The translations under genes were made by a program, and so were the position numbers. This document shows positions 1 through 10,706 of a stretch of DNA of 64,000 bases, piece by piece; the stretch's first letter is position 1, and each line of letters opens with the position of its first letter. The notes under the pieces are model-generated. The model did not search any database. It saw only the letters and a program-made list of their open reading frames with translations, and had not been told where the DNA came from. The stretch spans positions 1,364,001 to 1,428,000 of the forward strand of contig NC_048547.1 of assembly GCF_902806685.2 (NCBI RefSeq). The letters are read 5' to 3'. Origin of the DNA: Maniola hyperantus (taxonomy: Eukaryota; Arthropoda; Insecta; Lepidoptera; Nymphalidae).

Positions 1-34
1 ACTTTTGCATTTATAATTATAATAAAATTAAGTA

Positions 35-105
35 TAGTGGTAGACTATGGCCAAAACCCTTCGCACTCTGAGAGAAGATCCATGCTCTGTAGTGAGCCGG
101 CGATT
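35..105 (+). repeat. SINE-1 3' fragment
   Basis: Matches the tail part of the SINE-1 family seen more completely at 16383-16660 and 46505-46798. It shares the words for 'tagactatggccaaaaccct' and 'gtagtgagccggcgat'. It runs into an (ATT)n tract. The tRNA-like head is missing. Confidence 0.5.
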
Positions 106-316
106 ATTATTATTATTATTATTATATATCATTTGCTCTCACGCCCGTGTACAAAATAGATACATATAAAAGCCAAAAAAGTTTATAATATACTTACATA
201 CATAAAAATAAATAAACCTACATAAACATTACATACATACATATTTGTACCGGGCGGAGGATTACACCCCGGCAGGGGAGACCAAACGGCCGGGGGTCAG
301 GGCGACAGGTGAAGAA

Positions 317-347
317 ATTATTATTATTATTATTATTATTTATTATT
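317..347. repeat. (ATT)n microsatellite
   Basis: About ten ATT units; a shorter one lies at 105-125. The GC-rich patch just before it (250-310) resembles the head of a short retroposon, but I could not assign it. Confidence 0.7.
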
Positions 348-1019
348 TAATTAGGACTGCCATAAAGCCAATTACACTAATTAAACTACGAGTACAAACT
401 AACATAAAAATACTTACAAAAATTGTTAAAATTATAAATTTTAAAAAGCAAAATTATAAATTTTCAGAAAAGTGCAAGATCTGACCCATGAGGTCAGCGA
501 TGGGTTGATCATGATGATGATGTACCTGCTATGTATATTATGTTTGTAAGTTGGTGTAGAATCGTCGGTTAATTAATAATAATAATAATATAATAAAATA
601 GTCATTTATTTAGGCAACTTGAACCCATTTGGACATACATAAAAGTAAATACAAATACAAATGTACAATTGTTAAAAATAATAATGATAAAATGAAAATA
701 ATAAAGTTACAAAATATACAATAATAAAATTTAAATTAAATTAAAATTAGAGATTGCCTCCAAATAGGAGGTTCGTACTTTATTTACGGTTATTGTCACG
801 ATGTACGGCAAGCCAGTACTTCAGTATGGGATTCTCAGGGCACTCAGAGCATACCCTGAGGACCTCGTTTTGAAATAATCAGCGAGTCGGCTAAACAGCC
901 ACAAGAGTGGCGGAAATTATCTGAATAAATCAGGGCTAACTCCACCCTCGGGACCACAGGTAGCGACAGCACAAAAATACAACGAATTCACTTTGTATTA
1001 GCTGATGACCGCGACTTAT
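348..1019. other. AT-rich stretch, no gene seen
   Basis: Low-complexity AT-rich sequence. No open frame resembles a known protein and there is no clear repeat boundary. Confidence 0.5.
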
Positions 1020-1310
1020 GACGACTTATACTCCTGAAAAAAGCATATTACACAATTGAAGATTATCTAAATGATAAAAGAGCGTGGATTTGACCTGCAG
1101 CTCGTTCCAGCAACGCACAAGACTGCAAATACTATTTTATACATGGCATAATTTTGTACCTATATCAAATATTTGAAAAGAGCAACCGCCGAGTTTCTTG
1201 CTGGTTCTTCTCGGCAGGAAAGGCATTCCGAACCAGTGGTAGATGCATCCGACTATTCGGAAGCACTTGTAAAAGTTTATACGAATAAAAAAAAAAAAAA
1301 AAAAAAACTT
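1020..1310 (+). mobile_element. 5'-truncated LINE, ORF end plus 3' tail
   Basis: The first part encodes the end of a LINE reverse-transcriptase ORF (a segment like LKKAYYTIEDYLNDKRAW before a stop). A 3' UTR containing 'gagcaaccgccgagtttctt' and a long A tract (about 1287-1308) follow. The same 3' end recurs at 25205-25598 (plus) and 62562-62945 (minus), which shows it is a dispersed family. The clade is uncertain; jockey or CR1-like is my guess from the ORF end. Confidence 0.7.
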
Positions 1311-1459
1311 AGTCCGCGTGGAAATAGGTTTTTTAAAAATCCCGTGGGATCCCTTTGATTTTCCGGAATAAAAAGTAACCTATGTATACTGTGTATATAT
1401 ATTATTTTTCACAATTCGTTTTTAGTTTTGGCCAATTTTTTAAATCAGTAGGTACCCTT

Positions 1460-1663
1460 ATCTTCAATGCGAAAGTGTGTTTGTTTGCTGGTTTGTCCTT
1501 GAATCATGTTGCTACGGTGCAACGGATTGACGTGATTTTTTGCATGGGTATAGATAAAGACCTGGAGAGTGACATAGGCTACTTTTTATCCCGGAAGATC
1601 AAAGAGTTTCCACGGTATTTTTAAAAACCTAATTCCACACAGACGAAGTCGGGCATCAGCTAG
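1460..1663 (+). mobile_element. HelB Helitron-like copy, 5' part degraded
   Basis: Contains the HelB words 'gcgaaagtgtgtttgttt', 'gtgattttttgcatgggta' and 'ggctactttttatcccgg', and ends GGGCATCAGCTAG followed by T, as expected for a Helitron 3' end. Its 5' end is not clear. Confidence 0.65.
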
Positions 1664-2210
1664 TAATTTAATATCTTTCATTTTGATTTTAGCCAGACAT
1701 AGAAATAAACTAGAAAAACTTAGCAAGAAGATTATTTTCCTGCTGTCGGTACAGGCGCTGTAAAGTGGTGGTATTCATTAGTCGGGCAATTAATTATTTT
1801 TTGTTAATTCCCGCGAGACTGCCCTCGCCGCCGCTGTTTCCGAAATGTATTTGTAGGTATAAGTCCCGCAAATTGCTATTGCGCTGGAACCATGTCTCAT
1901 TAACATCGAAATGACGTCATTTTGACGTCAGCCGAAATAAAAATAGACCATCAGCAAAAAAATTGTACTGGTTGTTCGAAACTTCAGTCTAGTGCTGACG
2001 TCACTAAAATGGCGTCCACGCGCATTAGCAATTTGCGGTACTCATACTCCAGTGCTTTGTCACACAGTGTCACTTTTTTCACTTTACAGTAACGTTTCAA
2101 TGCTGGTTTCACGCCAGTACCTAAAGTACCTATATTTTTAATCCCAGAGACTAAAATGACAACTAGAAATGTCAAACTTAAAATACCTGTGGCCCTACCG
2201 CGGTTGTTTG
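1664..2210. other. Stretch without recognisable gene
   Basis: No convincing ORF. It contains two close 'tgacgtcat/tgacgtca' words near 1911-1930, possibly chance CRE-like sites. Confidence 0.4.
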
Positions 2211-2525
2211 ACAGCTACAATGTCACGATCGCAATCATCTCTGATTGATTAATGCTCGCTCACTATTGGCCACAATGCAATGTTGCACCAAGAATCGCAC
2301 AAATTCAGCCAATCAGAATAATTGAGATTGTAATAATGATTGATGCAGGTTTGAGACAATCGCCCTACTGCTGCGCGATTGCGGGAGAATGACAGCTACA
2401 ATGTCACGATCGCAATCACCCCTGATTGGTTGATGCTCGGTCACTATTGGCTACTATGCATTGTTGCAACAAAAATATCACAAATTCAGCCAATCACAAC
2501 AATTGCGATATATCTTGTCATTTAT
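2211..2525. repeat. Two tandem copies of a roughly 180-bp CCAAT-rich unit
   Basis: The block beginning 'gacagctacaatgtcacgat' occurs at 2211 and again at 2391. Both copies contain ATTGG and CCAAT words facing each other around a 'caatgttgca' core. The copies are clearly diverged. It could be a decayed inverted-repeat element. Confidence 0.6.
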
Positions 2526-2756
2526 ATCGATGAACCGACATAATTTTACATCACCTTCCTTCTAATTTGATGCGTTTGCAACGTACATATTACACTCCAT
2601 CTCCGAATAACAATATTATTTGGATCATAGCTTACTTCCAAAACAAAATGCACCATTGCAAAGAGATAAACAAATCAATCAGAAAGCATTCATCTCGCGT
2701 CATACCAAACTGAAATACTTTTATAATTAGAACTATAACAAATCACCACTCCATTA

Positions 2757-2880
2757 GCGACGTCCCGCCCGCGTCCCGGCAAGATTAATGGCCGTCCCGG
2801 AATAAGGTGACAATTATCCTGCGCGTCCCGGGAAACGTCCCGCGGGACTGAGAGTGATGGTCGATTTACTAGTAGGGCCG
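2757..2880. other. GTCCC/CGTCCCG-rich patch
   Basis: Repeated CGTCCCG words with irregular spacing. A similar patch lies at about 3435-3475. There is no coding evidence. Confidence 0.4.
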
Positions 2881-2921
2881 TCACTTTTATAGTAGTACCT
2901 ACCTAGTCTGAAATACTTTAC

Positions 2922-3123
2922 AGTTCTTGCAATTCACGAAGGCTAGTGAACTTTACTTGTGGTAACGTCGTTTACATGGTCATTGCGTAAGTGTGCGTGC
3001 ATGTCGGACCAATCAGTCGCGAGCAAGCGCTGTCAAACGCACACATTTACTGTAACTTACGTATACCGATACGACTTATACACAAGCATGAGCCAGCTGT
3101 GGCCTTCGTGAAATGCAAGAACT
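2922..3123. mobile_element. 202-bp MITE with 22-bp TIRs
   Basis: The two ends are inverted repeats of 22 bp with one mismatch (left begins AGTTCTTGCAATTCACGAAG, right ends with its complement). The interior is non-coding. No unambiguous target duplication is visible, so the superfamily is unknown. Confidence 0.75.
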
Positions 3124-3127
3124 ATAA

Positions 3128-3300
3128 CTAGCTTATATCCGCGATTATTTAACCCTTAGGGGTTGAGTTTTCAAAAAACCTTTTTTATCGGATGCCAACA
3201 TCATAATAGCTATCCGCATGCCAAATTTCAGCCCGATCCATCCAATAGTTTGAGCTGTGTGTTGATAAATCAGTCAGTCAGTCAGTCACCTTTTTTTCCG
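3128..3300 (-). mobile_element. HelA Helitron-like copy, 5' end lost
   Basis: On the plus strand it reads CTAGCTTA, then the HelA body (aggggttgagttttcaaaa, gccaaatttcagcccgatcc) and four GTCA units. It breaks off in 'ccttttttttccgg' instead of the usual TATATATAGA end. It begins only 4 bp after the preceding MITE. Confidence 0.75.
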
Positions 3301-3639
3301 GCCTACAATCTGCCATACTTACCATGGCGTCCAAATTTGGCGTGTTTCTTTTATATACATTATGTATTTAGATTAAAGATTAAATACTAATTCATGTTTT
3401 GCAGATTCATTGATATATTGAAAATACCAACCCTAGGACTGTCCCGCGGGATTTCCAATGGTTGTCCCACGATCGATGTTACTCTTCAAAATGAGAAATG
3501 TGTTGAACCGCGCATCTTTTGAAGTTGCGCTTTGAAAAATTGCTAAATTTGTCTTCATTATTGAACTAAACCTCTAATGGGGGTCTTTTATTGTGTAGTG
3601 ATCAACGATCTCTATTTACTACGCACTAGATAGGTCGCA

Positions 3640-3827
3640 CTAGATGGAGACAGCTATGCTTGGAGTTTCTCTACGTGATCAAATCAGAAATGAGGAGATC
3701 CGTAGGAGAACTAGAGTAACCGACATCAACAGTCCCAGGGAGCCGCGGGATTCAGGCGGCGCAAGACCGTGGCTCGTGGAAGTCCCAACAAGAGACCTAC
3801 GCCCAGCAGTGGACATCTATTCGTTGG
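3640..3827 (+). pseudogene. RTE LINE reverse-transcriptase end, internally deleted
   Basis: Encodes AMLGVSLRDQIRNEEIRRRT then jumps to the terminal part (DSGGARPWLVEVPTRDLRPAVD). In other copies these segments are separated by AQRVAKLKWQ-type sequence and more. It is therefore a deletion derivative of the RTE family also found at 16960-17352 and 19747-20372. Confidence 0.8.
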
Positions 3828-4012
3828 TTTTTTTTAAAGAATATTAGCCATGTTAAATGACTTATAAGTATTCCCCTTTCCTCTCCAACTATGCGTCAGG
3901 CTTGTGCTAGGAGTAGGTATACGACAATAGTGCAACGGGCGGGGTTTGAACCGTCGACCTTTCGGTTTTCAGTCCACTCCTTTACCGGTTGAGTAACAAG
4001 ACGTGGGGTTCG
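3828..4012 (-). mobile_element. SINE-2, tRNA-derived
   Basis: Read on the minus strand it has a tRNA-like A box (ctcaaccggtaaaggag) and B box (GGTTCAAACCCC). The family body containing 'cctactcctagcacaagcct' follows. It abuts the RTE fragment, so the two may have moved together or one served as the target. Confidence 0.75.
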
Positions 4013-4877
4013 CAGAAATAAAGCCATTAACACAAATTATTTCAATTATTTGCTCCAGTCACGAATTAGTTTACTGACTTAAGCCCTGGTCACATAAAAC
4101 GCGAGACGGGCGCGGCATGACTGCAGCAGCATAGCAAGATGTCTAAATGTAAAGTCTGCTCGCTTAGATACGGTGTCCTTTGTATTGTGCCGCTTGGCAC
4201 GTGACGCATCTTTTCAAAGGCGCCGCTACTTCAAAGTTCGCTGCGTGGGGTTTTGGTTCGGAGAATTTGGCTAAAAAATCTACCTACTCATATTTTTTAA
4301 ATTCTTTTTTCTTATTGCAATAACCATAACATACTAGAGAGCAATAGGTACATATAAACGAACTCTTACATTTTTAGGGAACGGTCACACCCACTGACAA
4401 TCACGATCATTGTCCGTTCTTTTTATTTCTATAGTTGTGCAAGAGAGAGCGTAGAAGTGTTATGAATTATGAAGTAACGGCCGTCACGCGTCGCTGCTGC
4501 CGCGCGTTCTGTGTGACCAGGACTTTACAACTTTTATTGCTGGAGGAGAACAGGAGAACAATTTGCAATTAAACTACTTAATTATACGGGCCTCGTTAAA
4601 ATTTTACGACTCTCAACTGATTCGCGATAACACACAACACTTGACGTGTTCGGGATTCCGTGACACGGGGAAACAAAAGAAACTAATTGTTTAAACCACG
4701 TTTAACGTTTAAACATGGTTTAAACGTACCTACTTTATTAGTTATACTGCATTCAATATTAACTGGCGTGTTTCCACTTGAGATTGTCATTAGCAATAAC
4801 AATAGGATTAAGTTGTGGCGGGTGAATCCAAAGTATAAACACTGGTTGTGGTTAAATTTAAAAGTACCTACTTACAT
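4013..4877. other. No gene recognised
   Basis: Unique-looking sequence. At 4695-4725 there is a local AAACCACGTTTAAACATGGTTT inverted pattern (short dyads only). No ORF has recognisable similarity. Confidence 0.4.
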
Positions 4878-5660
4878 TTAGTTTATTATTTATTGTGATT
4901 GCTCGATTTCCCGAGGACATAACAACATCAACAGAACATAATTAAAAAAAAAATATTGAACAATCTTGTACATCAAAAGAATATTATTAAAACTTAAAAC
5001 ACTTATAATGTTACACAAAATATTAAAGACGGTTACCAAACTATCCTCTGAAATAATATTACATACTATAATTTTAATAAATACTTTATAATAATACTTT
5101 TAGTTTACTATTTATTGCAATTGCTCGATTTCCCGGGGTCTTAACAACATCACCAGAACATAATTTAGAAAAAAATATTGAACAATCTTGTACATCAAAA
5201 GAATATTATTAAAACTTAAAACACTTATAATATTGCACAAAATATACGGTAACCAAAATAGACACTACTGACACAAATTAGACGGTTACCAAACTATCGT
5301 TCAAAATAATATAAAATGGAAAAGGTGACTGACTGACTGATCTATCAACGCACAGCACAAACTACAGGACGGATCAGGCTGAAATTTGGCATGCAGATAG
5401 CTATTATGACGTAGGCATCCGCTAAGAAAGGCTTTTTGAAAATTCAACCTCTAAGGGGGTGAAATAAGGGTTTGAAATGTGTGTAGTCCACGCGGACGAA
5501 GTCGCGAGCATAAGCTAGTAATATTATAATTTTCATAAATACTTTATGATACATTTAGTTTATTATTAATATAGGCGAGGACTCAACAACGTCGTCAAAA
5601 TATAATAATTTAGAACAAGTAATTTATAGGAAAATCAGACATCAAAAGAATATAATAACT
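4878..5660. repeat. Three tandem copies of a roughly 220-bp unit
   Basis: Units begin at 4878 and 5099 (shared words 'attgctcgatttcccg', 'aacaatcttgtacatcaaaa', 'ggttaccaaactatc'), with a third, more diverged unit from about 5555. Unit 2 is interrupted by a HelA element (5311-5518), and its sequence resumes on the far side. Confidence 0.75.
5311..5518 (+). mobile_element. HelA Helitron-like copy inside tandem unit 2
   Basis: Starts around 'tataaaatggaaaaggtgac' and ends CATAAGCTAG followed by T. The uninterrupted neighbouring tandem unit supplies an empty-site comparison that places the insertion inside an AAATAATAT run. Confidence 0.8.
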
Positions 5661-6050
5661 TAAAATACAAAAATTAGAGATGAAACAACTCAGCTTCGGT
5701 GTATGATTTAACGACGAGACGCTTCAAGTAAAAGAATCATTTCAATGAATCATCGTACGAAGTTAATATAATTTTACACTAAATTACGTGCAAAATAAAG
5801 TGGTAAAAATAACTGAGGGAAACGTCTCAGGGTTGGCACCTTTTTAAAGCAAATAAATTACCATTTATTTTTATTTTATACGATGTCTACAGTTTACAGA
5901 ATCCACATGGAATAAAAGGGTTCGAAGGAAAACATCGAAAGTTCTCCGTACCTGATATTTTCAAAGGTGTGTAAAATCTGACAATCATTAATTGTCCATC
6001 GTGACGGATTATTATTAAACTCTTCTCATTCTTCGCATTCATTTAGAGCC

Positions 6051-6280
6051 TCGATAGCTCAACGGTTAAAGGAGCAGATTGAAATCCGAAAGGTCGCCGG
6101 TTTAAACCTCACCCGATGCACTATTGTCGTACCTACTCCTAGCACAAGCTTTAACACTTAATTGGAGGGGAAATATTAGTCCAAATGTTAAACTTGGCAT
6201 TCATTGACATTCTTTGTACAAAAAAAAATCCGAGATGAAACATTTTCGAGCTGGCGATGGGTTGATCATGATGATGACAA
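6051..6280 (+). mobile_element. SINE-2, tRNA-derived
   Basis: The tRNA-like head has A box 'tagctcaacggttaaagga' and B box 'ggtttaaacct'. The family body and a tail with 'ggcgatgggttgatcatgat' follow. It is the most complete plus-strand copy in the window. Confidence 0.75.
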
Positions 6281-6529
6281 TGAAATGAAATGTTACCTAT
6301 GTAAAGTGACAATCGCAGTATATTTCAAGGTCATCACAGTAATTTATTTATAACGTATTTGTATTCGTAGCCTGCCAACAAAATAAATGGACGCAAAAGA
6401 ATGGTTTTCCTAAAATAAGTCGCCAACCGCTCGCAAATTACTGCTTCAATAAAATTAAAAGTGATCGCACATTGCATACATAATAATGTTATACCTATCT
6501 GGCAGTAGGGTATTATTATGAAAGGGATT

Positions 6530-6668
6530 TACTTGTACATTCTATAACAGATTTTTATTTATTTTTATGCATAACAGTTTTTGATTTATCGTGCAAAATG
6601 TCGAAAAAATACGACTGTAATACGGAGCCCTCGGTGCGCGAGTCCGACTCGCACTTGGCCGGATTTTT
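6530..6668 (+). repeat. Repeat R, 3' part
   Basis: Contains 'tgcataacagtttttgattt' and ends 'gactcgcacttggccggatt'. It shares this end with 31258-31475 and 45464-45948. The class of this common lepidopteran repeat is not clear from sequence alone. Confidence 0.6.
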
Positions 6669-6965
6669 GGGCAGGCGTGTAAAAACACCTAGCGATCAAC
6701 ACGTACGATGCGAGATATGCGATCAGTTTTAACACTTATTTCGTAAATTATGTGACAATAACATACTGCTAGTAGGAGACTGGCGATTAACCTAGCTTTA
6801 ATTTACGAACGTTTACGCTCGAGTATTCGAAATCCTCTAAAATCGTCGAGGAAAATCGTGTACGGAATGTTTATATAACTCACAAAAACTTTGAACCAAT
6901 ATCCGTTTGTGTAGTCTTTGACGATGTCGACAATCACCGTGCCAGGGCTGTCACTGCTGAAGATT

Positions 6966-7077
6966 TTTTTATTTTATTCAGATACAAGTTAGCCCTTGAC
7001 TGCAAACTCACCTGGTGGTAAGTGATGATGCAGTCTAAGATGAAGGCGAGGTAATCTGGAAGGGGTATGGCAGTTTT
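6966..7077 (-). mobile_element. SINE-3 fragment
   Basis: Matches the 3' half of SINE-3 (44415-44755): 'acaagttagcccttgactgc', 'cacctggtggtaagtgatga', and 'ggaaggggtatggcagtttt' at the break. The tRNA-like head is absent. Confidence 0.65.
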
Positions 7078-7400
7078 TTAGGGTTCCGTACCTCAAAAGG
7101 AAAAACGGAACCTTGATAGGATCACTTTGTTGTCTGTCTGTCTGTCTGTTCGTCTGTTTGTCCATCAAGAAACCTACAGGGTACTTCTCGTACTGACTTA
7201 GAATCATGAAATTTGGCAGGTAGGTAGGTTTAATAGCAGATATATGGGGCAAAATCTGAAAACCGTGAATTTGTGGTTACATCACACAAAAAAATTGTGG
7301 TCATGAACTAATAATTAGCGTTTTCAATTTCCAAAGTAAGATAACTATACCAAGTGGGGCAATATGAAAGGGCTTTACCTGTATATTTTATAATTTATTT
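7078..7400 (+). repeat. Repeat R, 5' part
   Basis: Starts 'agggttccgtacctcaaaag' and contains a (GTCT)n run and 'gaatttgtggttacatcaca'. It joins the SINE-3 fragment directly. Confidence 0.6.
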
Positions 7401-7404
7401 ATTT

Positions 7405-7510
7405 TAAACCGACTTCCAATACCACTACAAAGTAAAAAATAACTTTTGTTTCGACATGACTTGTGTATATAATATAAACACGTGTCGAAACAATTTAAAT
7501 GTCATTTAAA
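7405..7510. repeat. AACCGACTTCC repeat fragment
   Basis: Begins 'aaaccgacttccaataccac'. This is one end of the inverted-repeat element seen in full at 29488-29748, here followed by AT-rich sequence. Confidence 0.5.
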
Positions 7511-7825
7511 TTTTCATTTAAAAAAAAATTTGGTCAAAAATTCAAAATGTGACAACCCTATAAACTAGTGAATATAAACTAAACATTTTTACAGTCGACA
7601 ATATTTCAGGCTCAAAGCGGCTATTATTGAAGCGCTCGACAGTTTTTCACCGTGTTTGTTCGAAGCGCGTCTAACCGCTGATACATTAAGATGTATGCGA
7701 GGCAATTAAGAGGCTGAAAAAAACCAGAGGCAGAGGCGTACAAATGTCGCGAACTATCGTCGCATGGGAGCGCAAGATCAGAAATAACGTTTCTTTTATA
7801 CGCTGGAATTATATAGAGTTGCTAT

Positions 7826-7983
7826 CATCATCATCATCAACAGATAGACGTCCACAGCTGGACATAGGTATCTTGTAGGGACTTCCACACGCCACGGTCT
7901 TGCGCCGCCTGAATCCAGCGGCTCCCTGCGACTCGTCGGATGTCGTCCGTCCACCTAGTGGGGGGTCTTCCAACACTGCTAGA
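7826..7983 (-). pseudogene. RTE LINE 3' fragment
   Basis: The minus strand encodes the end of the RTE ORF (trpTDD..RVAGSRWIQAAQDRGVWKSL-like) up to the terminal segment and a (TGATGA)n-like tail. 5'-truncated. Confidence 0.75.
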
Positions 7984-8092
7984 GTTGCTCATCACTACTT
8001 AAATAATAATAAGTGGTGACTAGCAACTCTATACATTTCCAGCACATAAAAGAAATGTAAAAGTATGTTTATTTGTTGATATACTCACTTCG

Positions 8093-8215
8093 TCATCATC
8101 ATCATCAGTAGTTAAACAAACACAGATAGACGTCCACTGCTGCCACAATCTTGCGCGCCTGAATCCAGCGGCCCCCTGTGACTTGTTTGATCTCGTCTAG
8201 CCACCTATTATAGAT
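8093..8215 (-). pseudogene. RTE LINE 3' fragment, second copy
   Basis: Starts with a (CATCAT)n tail and then the same RTE ORF end as the previous copy, more decayed. Confidence 0.65.
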
Positions 8216-8340
8216 ACGATGGTATTTTTGTTAAATTCTGATATTTTTAGGGGTCTTAATAAGGGCCTATCCCTAATAAAAACCCCTTAAAATCGATACC
8301 TATTAGATTTTTCTGATATTTTTAAGAAGTTTTTACAAGG

Positions 8341-8466
8341 GATAGGTATTTAATAGCTTAAGAGGCGCATATTAAGTCATAATTCCGAAAAGTTAGAGTT
8401 GCATGCCCGGGGTCGAACTCGCGACCACTTTAGGAGGTCGACGTCTTAACCACTTGGCTGACATTA
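8341..8466 (-). mobile_element. SINE-1 head fragment
   Basis: The minus strand carries the tRNA-like A and B boxes and 'aaaagttagagttgcatgcc'. The tail half is missing. Confidence 0.6.
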
Positions 8467-8762
8467 TCTAGTAAAGAATAATGCTCATACTATCGCAAGT
8501 AATCGCCGCAATAAATTATCATGGAATGTGAATCCACATTAGCAGCTCCATATAGTTCCGTAGTGATGTCTCATGTCGTGACATATCGACAAACAGATGG
8601 TCGGGAGTGCGGCGTCACAACATCCACTAATTTATGTCCTCCTTAACGCCGTCCCACCTATTAGCTGCACACAGCATATTTCATGTGGTCGCTACTGTCA
8701 CTACGTTGCATTGATTTTACGGATATAAATAAATCATAAATAAATATTCTTAATTTTATTTA

Positions 8763-8986
8763 CTAGCTTATGCTCACGACTTCGTCCGCGTGGACTACAC
8801 AAATTTCAAACCCCTATTTCACCCCCTTAGGGGTTGAATTTTCAAAAATCCTTTCTTAGCGGATGCCTACGTCATAATAGCTATCTGCATGCCAAATTTC
8901 AGCCCAATCCGTCCCGTAGTTTGAGCTGTGCGTTGATAGATCAGTCAGTCAGTCAGTCAGTCACCTTTTCCTTTTATATATTCAGA
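8763..8986 (-). mobile_element. HelA Helitron-like copy, tandem member 1
   Basis: The minus strand begins TCTGAATATATAAAAGG and ends CATAAGCTAG. It contains the (GACT)n array and the full HelA body. Its 5' end directly adjoins the 3' CTAG of the next copy. Confidence 0.85.
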
Positions 8987-9212
8987 CTAGCTTATGCTCG
9001 CAACTTCGACCGCGTGGACTACACAAATTTCAAACACCTATTTCATACCCTTAGGAGTTGAATTTTCAAAAATCCTTTTTTAGCGGATGCCTACGTCATA
9101 ATAGCTATCTGCATGCCATATATTTCAGCCCGATCCATCCCGTAGTTTGAGCTGTGCGTTGATAGATCAGTCAGTCAGTCAGTCAGTCACCTTTTCCTTT
9201 TATATATTCAGA
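8987..9212 (-). mobile_element. HelA Helitron-like copy, tandem member 2
   Basis: The same structure as the adjoining copy, in the same orientation and without any spacer. The minus-strand 5' end is TCTGAATATATAAAAGG and it ends CTAG. Confidence 0.85.
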
Positions 9213-9497
9213 TATTCCATATAAATATTTTCACAGTCTATCTGACAATATTCCTCTAAAAAATCCACATGACTGTCACCCTAGTTTCCCCAGCTGAGTT
9301 ATCGGATAAAGCTGCTTTTTATTTCTGGAGCGCATCGCAACTATACCGATGGCTTTCATCTTGTAAATGTTATTAATCGACACGGCTCCCGGGCGCGACT
9401 ACGGTACACCACTATTTATTTGTACGACCACATTTATACCTTCACTATACATTGCGCGTTTGGTTAAAACTTGGAAAATATAACATACTAAAATAAC

Positions 9498-9720
9498 TAA
9501 CTGATGCCCACTTCTCCGCGTGGATTTAAGTTTTTAAAATCGTTCGATTTTCCGAGATAAACAGTAGCTTATGTCACTCTCCATTTTCTTTAATAAGTTA
9601 ATCCATGCCAAAAAATTACGTCGTTCAGTTGCTCCGTATTTTGCGGTGTGATTTAAGGACAAATCAACCAACAAATTCATCAACAAACAAACATATTCGC
9701 ATCGCATTTATAATATAGGT
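9498..9720 (-). mobile_element. HelB Helitron-like copy, diverged
   Basis: Plus-strand reading 'ctaactgatgcccac' (CTAG decayed to CTAA), then 'gattttccgagataaacagt' and a 3' 'catttataatataggtaa' end. Confidence 0.6.
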
Positions 9721-10332
9721 AATGTGTGGAATATAAACTACTTAGGTAGGTAATTTGTGGAATGAACTATGGTCACAAGTTAACTATATGTCACTAGATT
9801 TGTTTAGAGAAATTGTTAAATTGAGTTGTTTTAACATCTCCCGAGGTTTGATCAAATCCTGGTTTGTACCATTTCCCTACGACATAATATAGACGAATTA
9901 AAACCGCAATGGATATTGAACAAATACAAAGGTTATGGTTTTATGTAGTCTTGTATTATCGAATGTTTATGTTCGCTTTATTCGAACAATGTGCAATCAG
10001 TCATGTTCAATACAAAAAGTGGGATCGCCATTGTACGATTTCGCACAATACGAATAATGCCTGTATAAAAAGCCGTTGATCTAGAATAATTGCGAAAATA
10101 TGGTTATTTTGACATTAATGCTCACGCCGATTTTCGCTGTCCTTTATAAGTGCCAATAAGCTTTAATAAAATGTAGAGGTACTTTTACAATAGACGGTTA
10201 ACAATAAACTATCATAGATATAAGAATTAATAGGCGTTATTCAAGCGATGAAATGTTTTCATAGAAGTGATGCTAATTGTATCGAACAATTTTATGCTTG
10301 ATTTTCTAGTCACTAAATATGAGACAGCCCAT
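9721..10332. other. No gene recognised
   Basis: AT-rich and apparently unique sequence. I see no ORF with protein similarity and no clear repeat. Confidence 0.4.
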
Positions 10333-10680
10333 AAAAAATCAAAATAACAGATCATAACATAGATTTTGTTTTTTTTTTGTGGCGTCTTATGATTATTTAA
10401 AAGGTCTTGTATTTTTTTAAATACTTGTTCAGTATGCGACAGGTTGAGATGGCAATCGAGGTATGGGGTGGGAGGACGCATCACACACCGCATGCCACCC
10501 GCGCTATCCCGCACTGGGTTATCCCGAGCTGTGCGGATGTGCGGGGCGTCCCCACCCCGATTGCCATATTGACCTGTCGCGTACTATACAAATATTTAAA
10601 AAATATGTAAGACCTTTTAAAAATTATAAGACGTATTACAGAAAAAAAAATCTATGTTATGATCTGTTGTTTTGTTTTTT
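10333..10680. mobile_element. Long inverted-repeat element, about 348 bp
   Basis: The two halves are inverted copies of each other over roughly 150 bp per arm (outer words 'aacagatcataacataga' and its complement, inner words 'gcgacaggt' and 'atggcaatcg'). The loop between them is GC-rich. Short ORFs across it are side effects of the arms. This is a MITE or foldback element of unknown superfamily. Confidence 0.8.
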
Positions 10681-10706
10681 AACTACTATAAGTCCTTGTA
10701 GATTTG

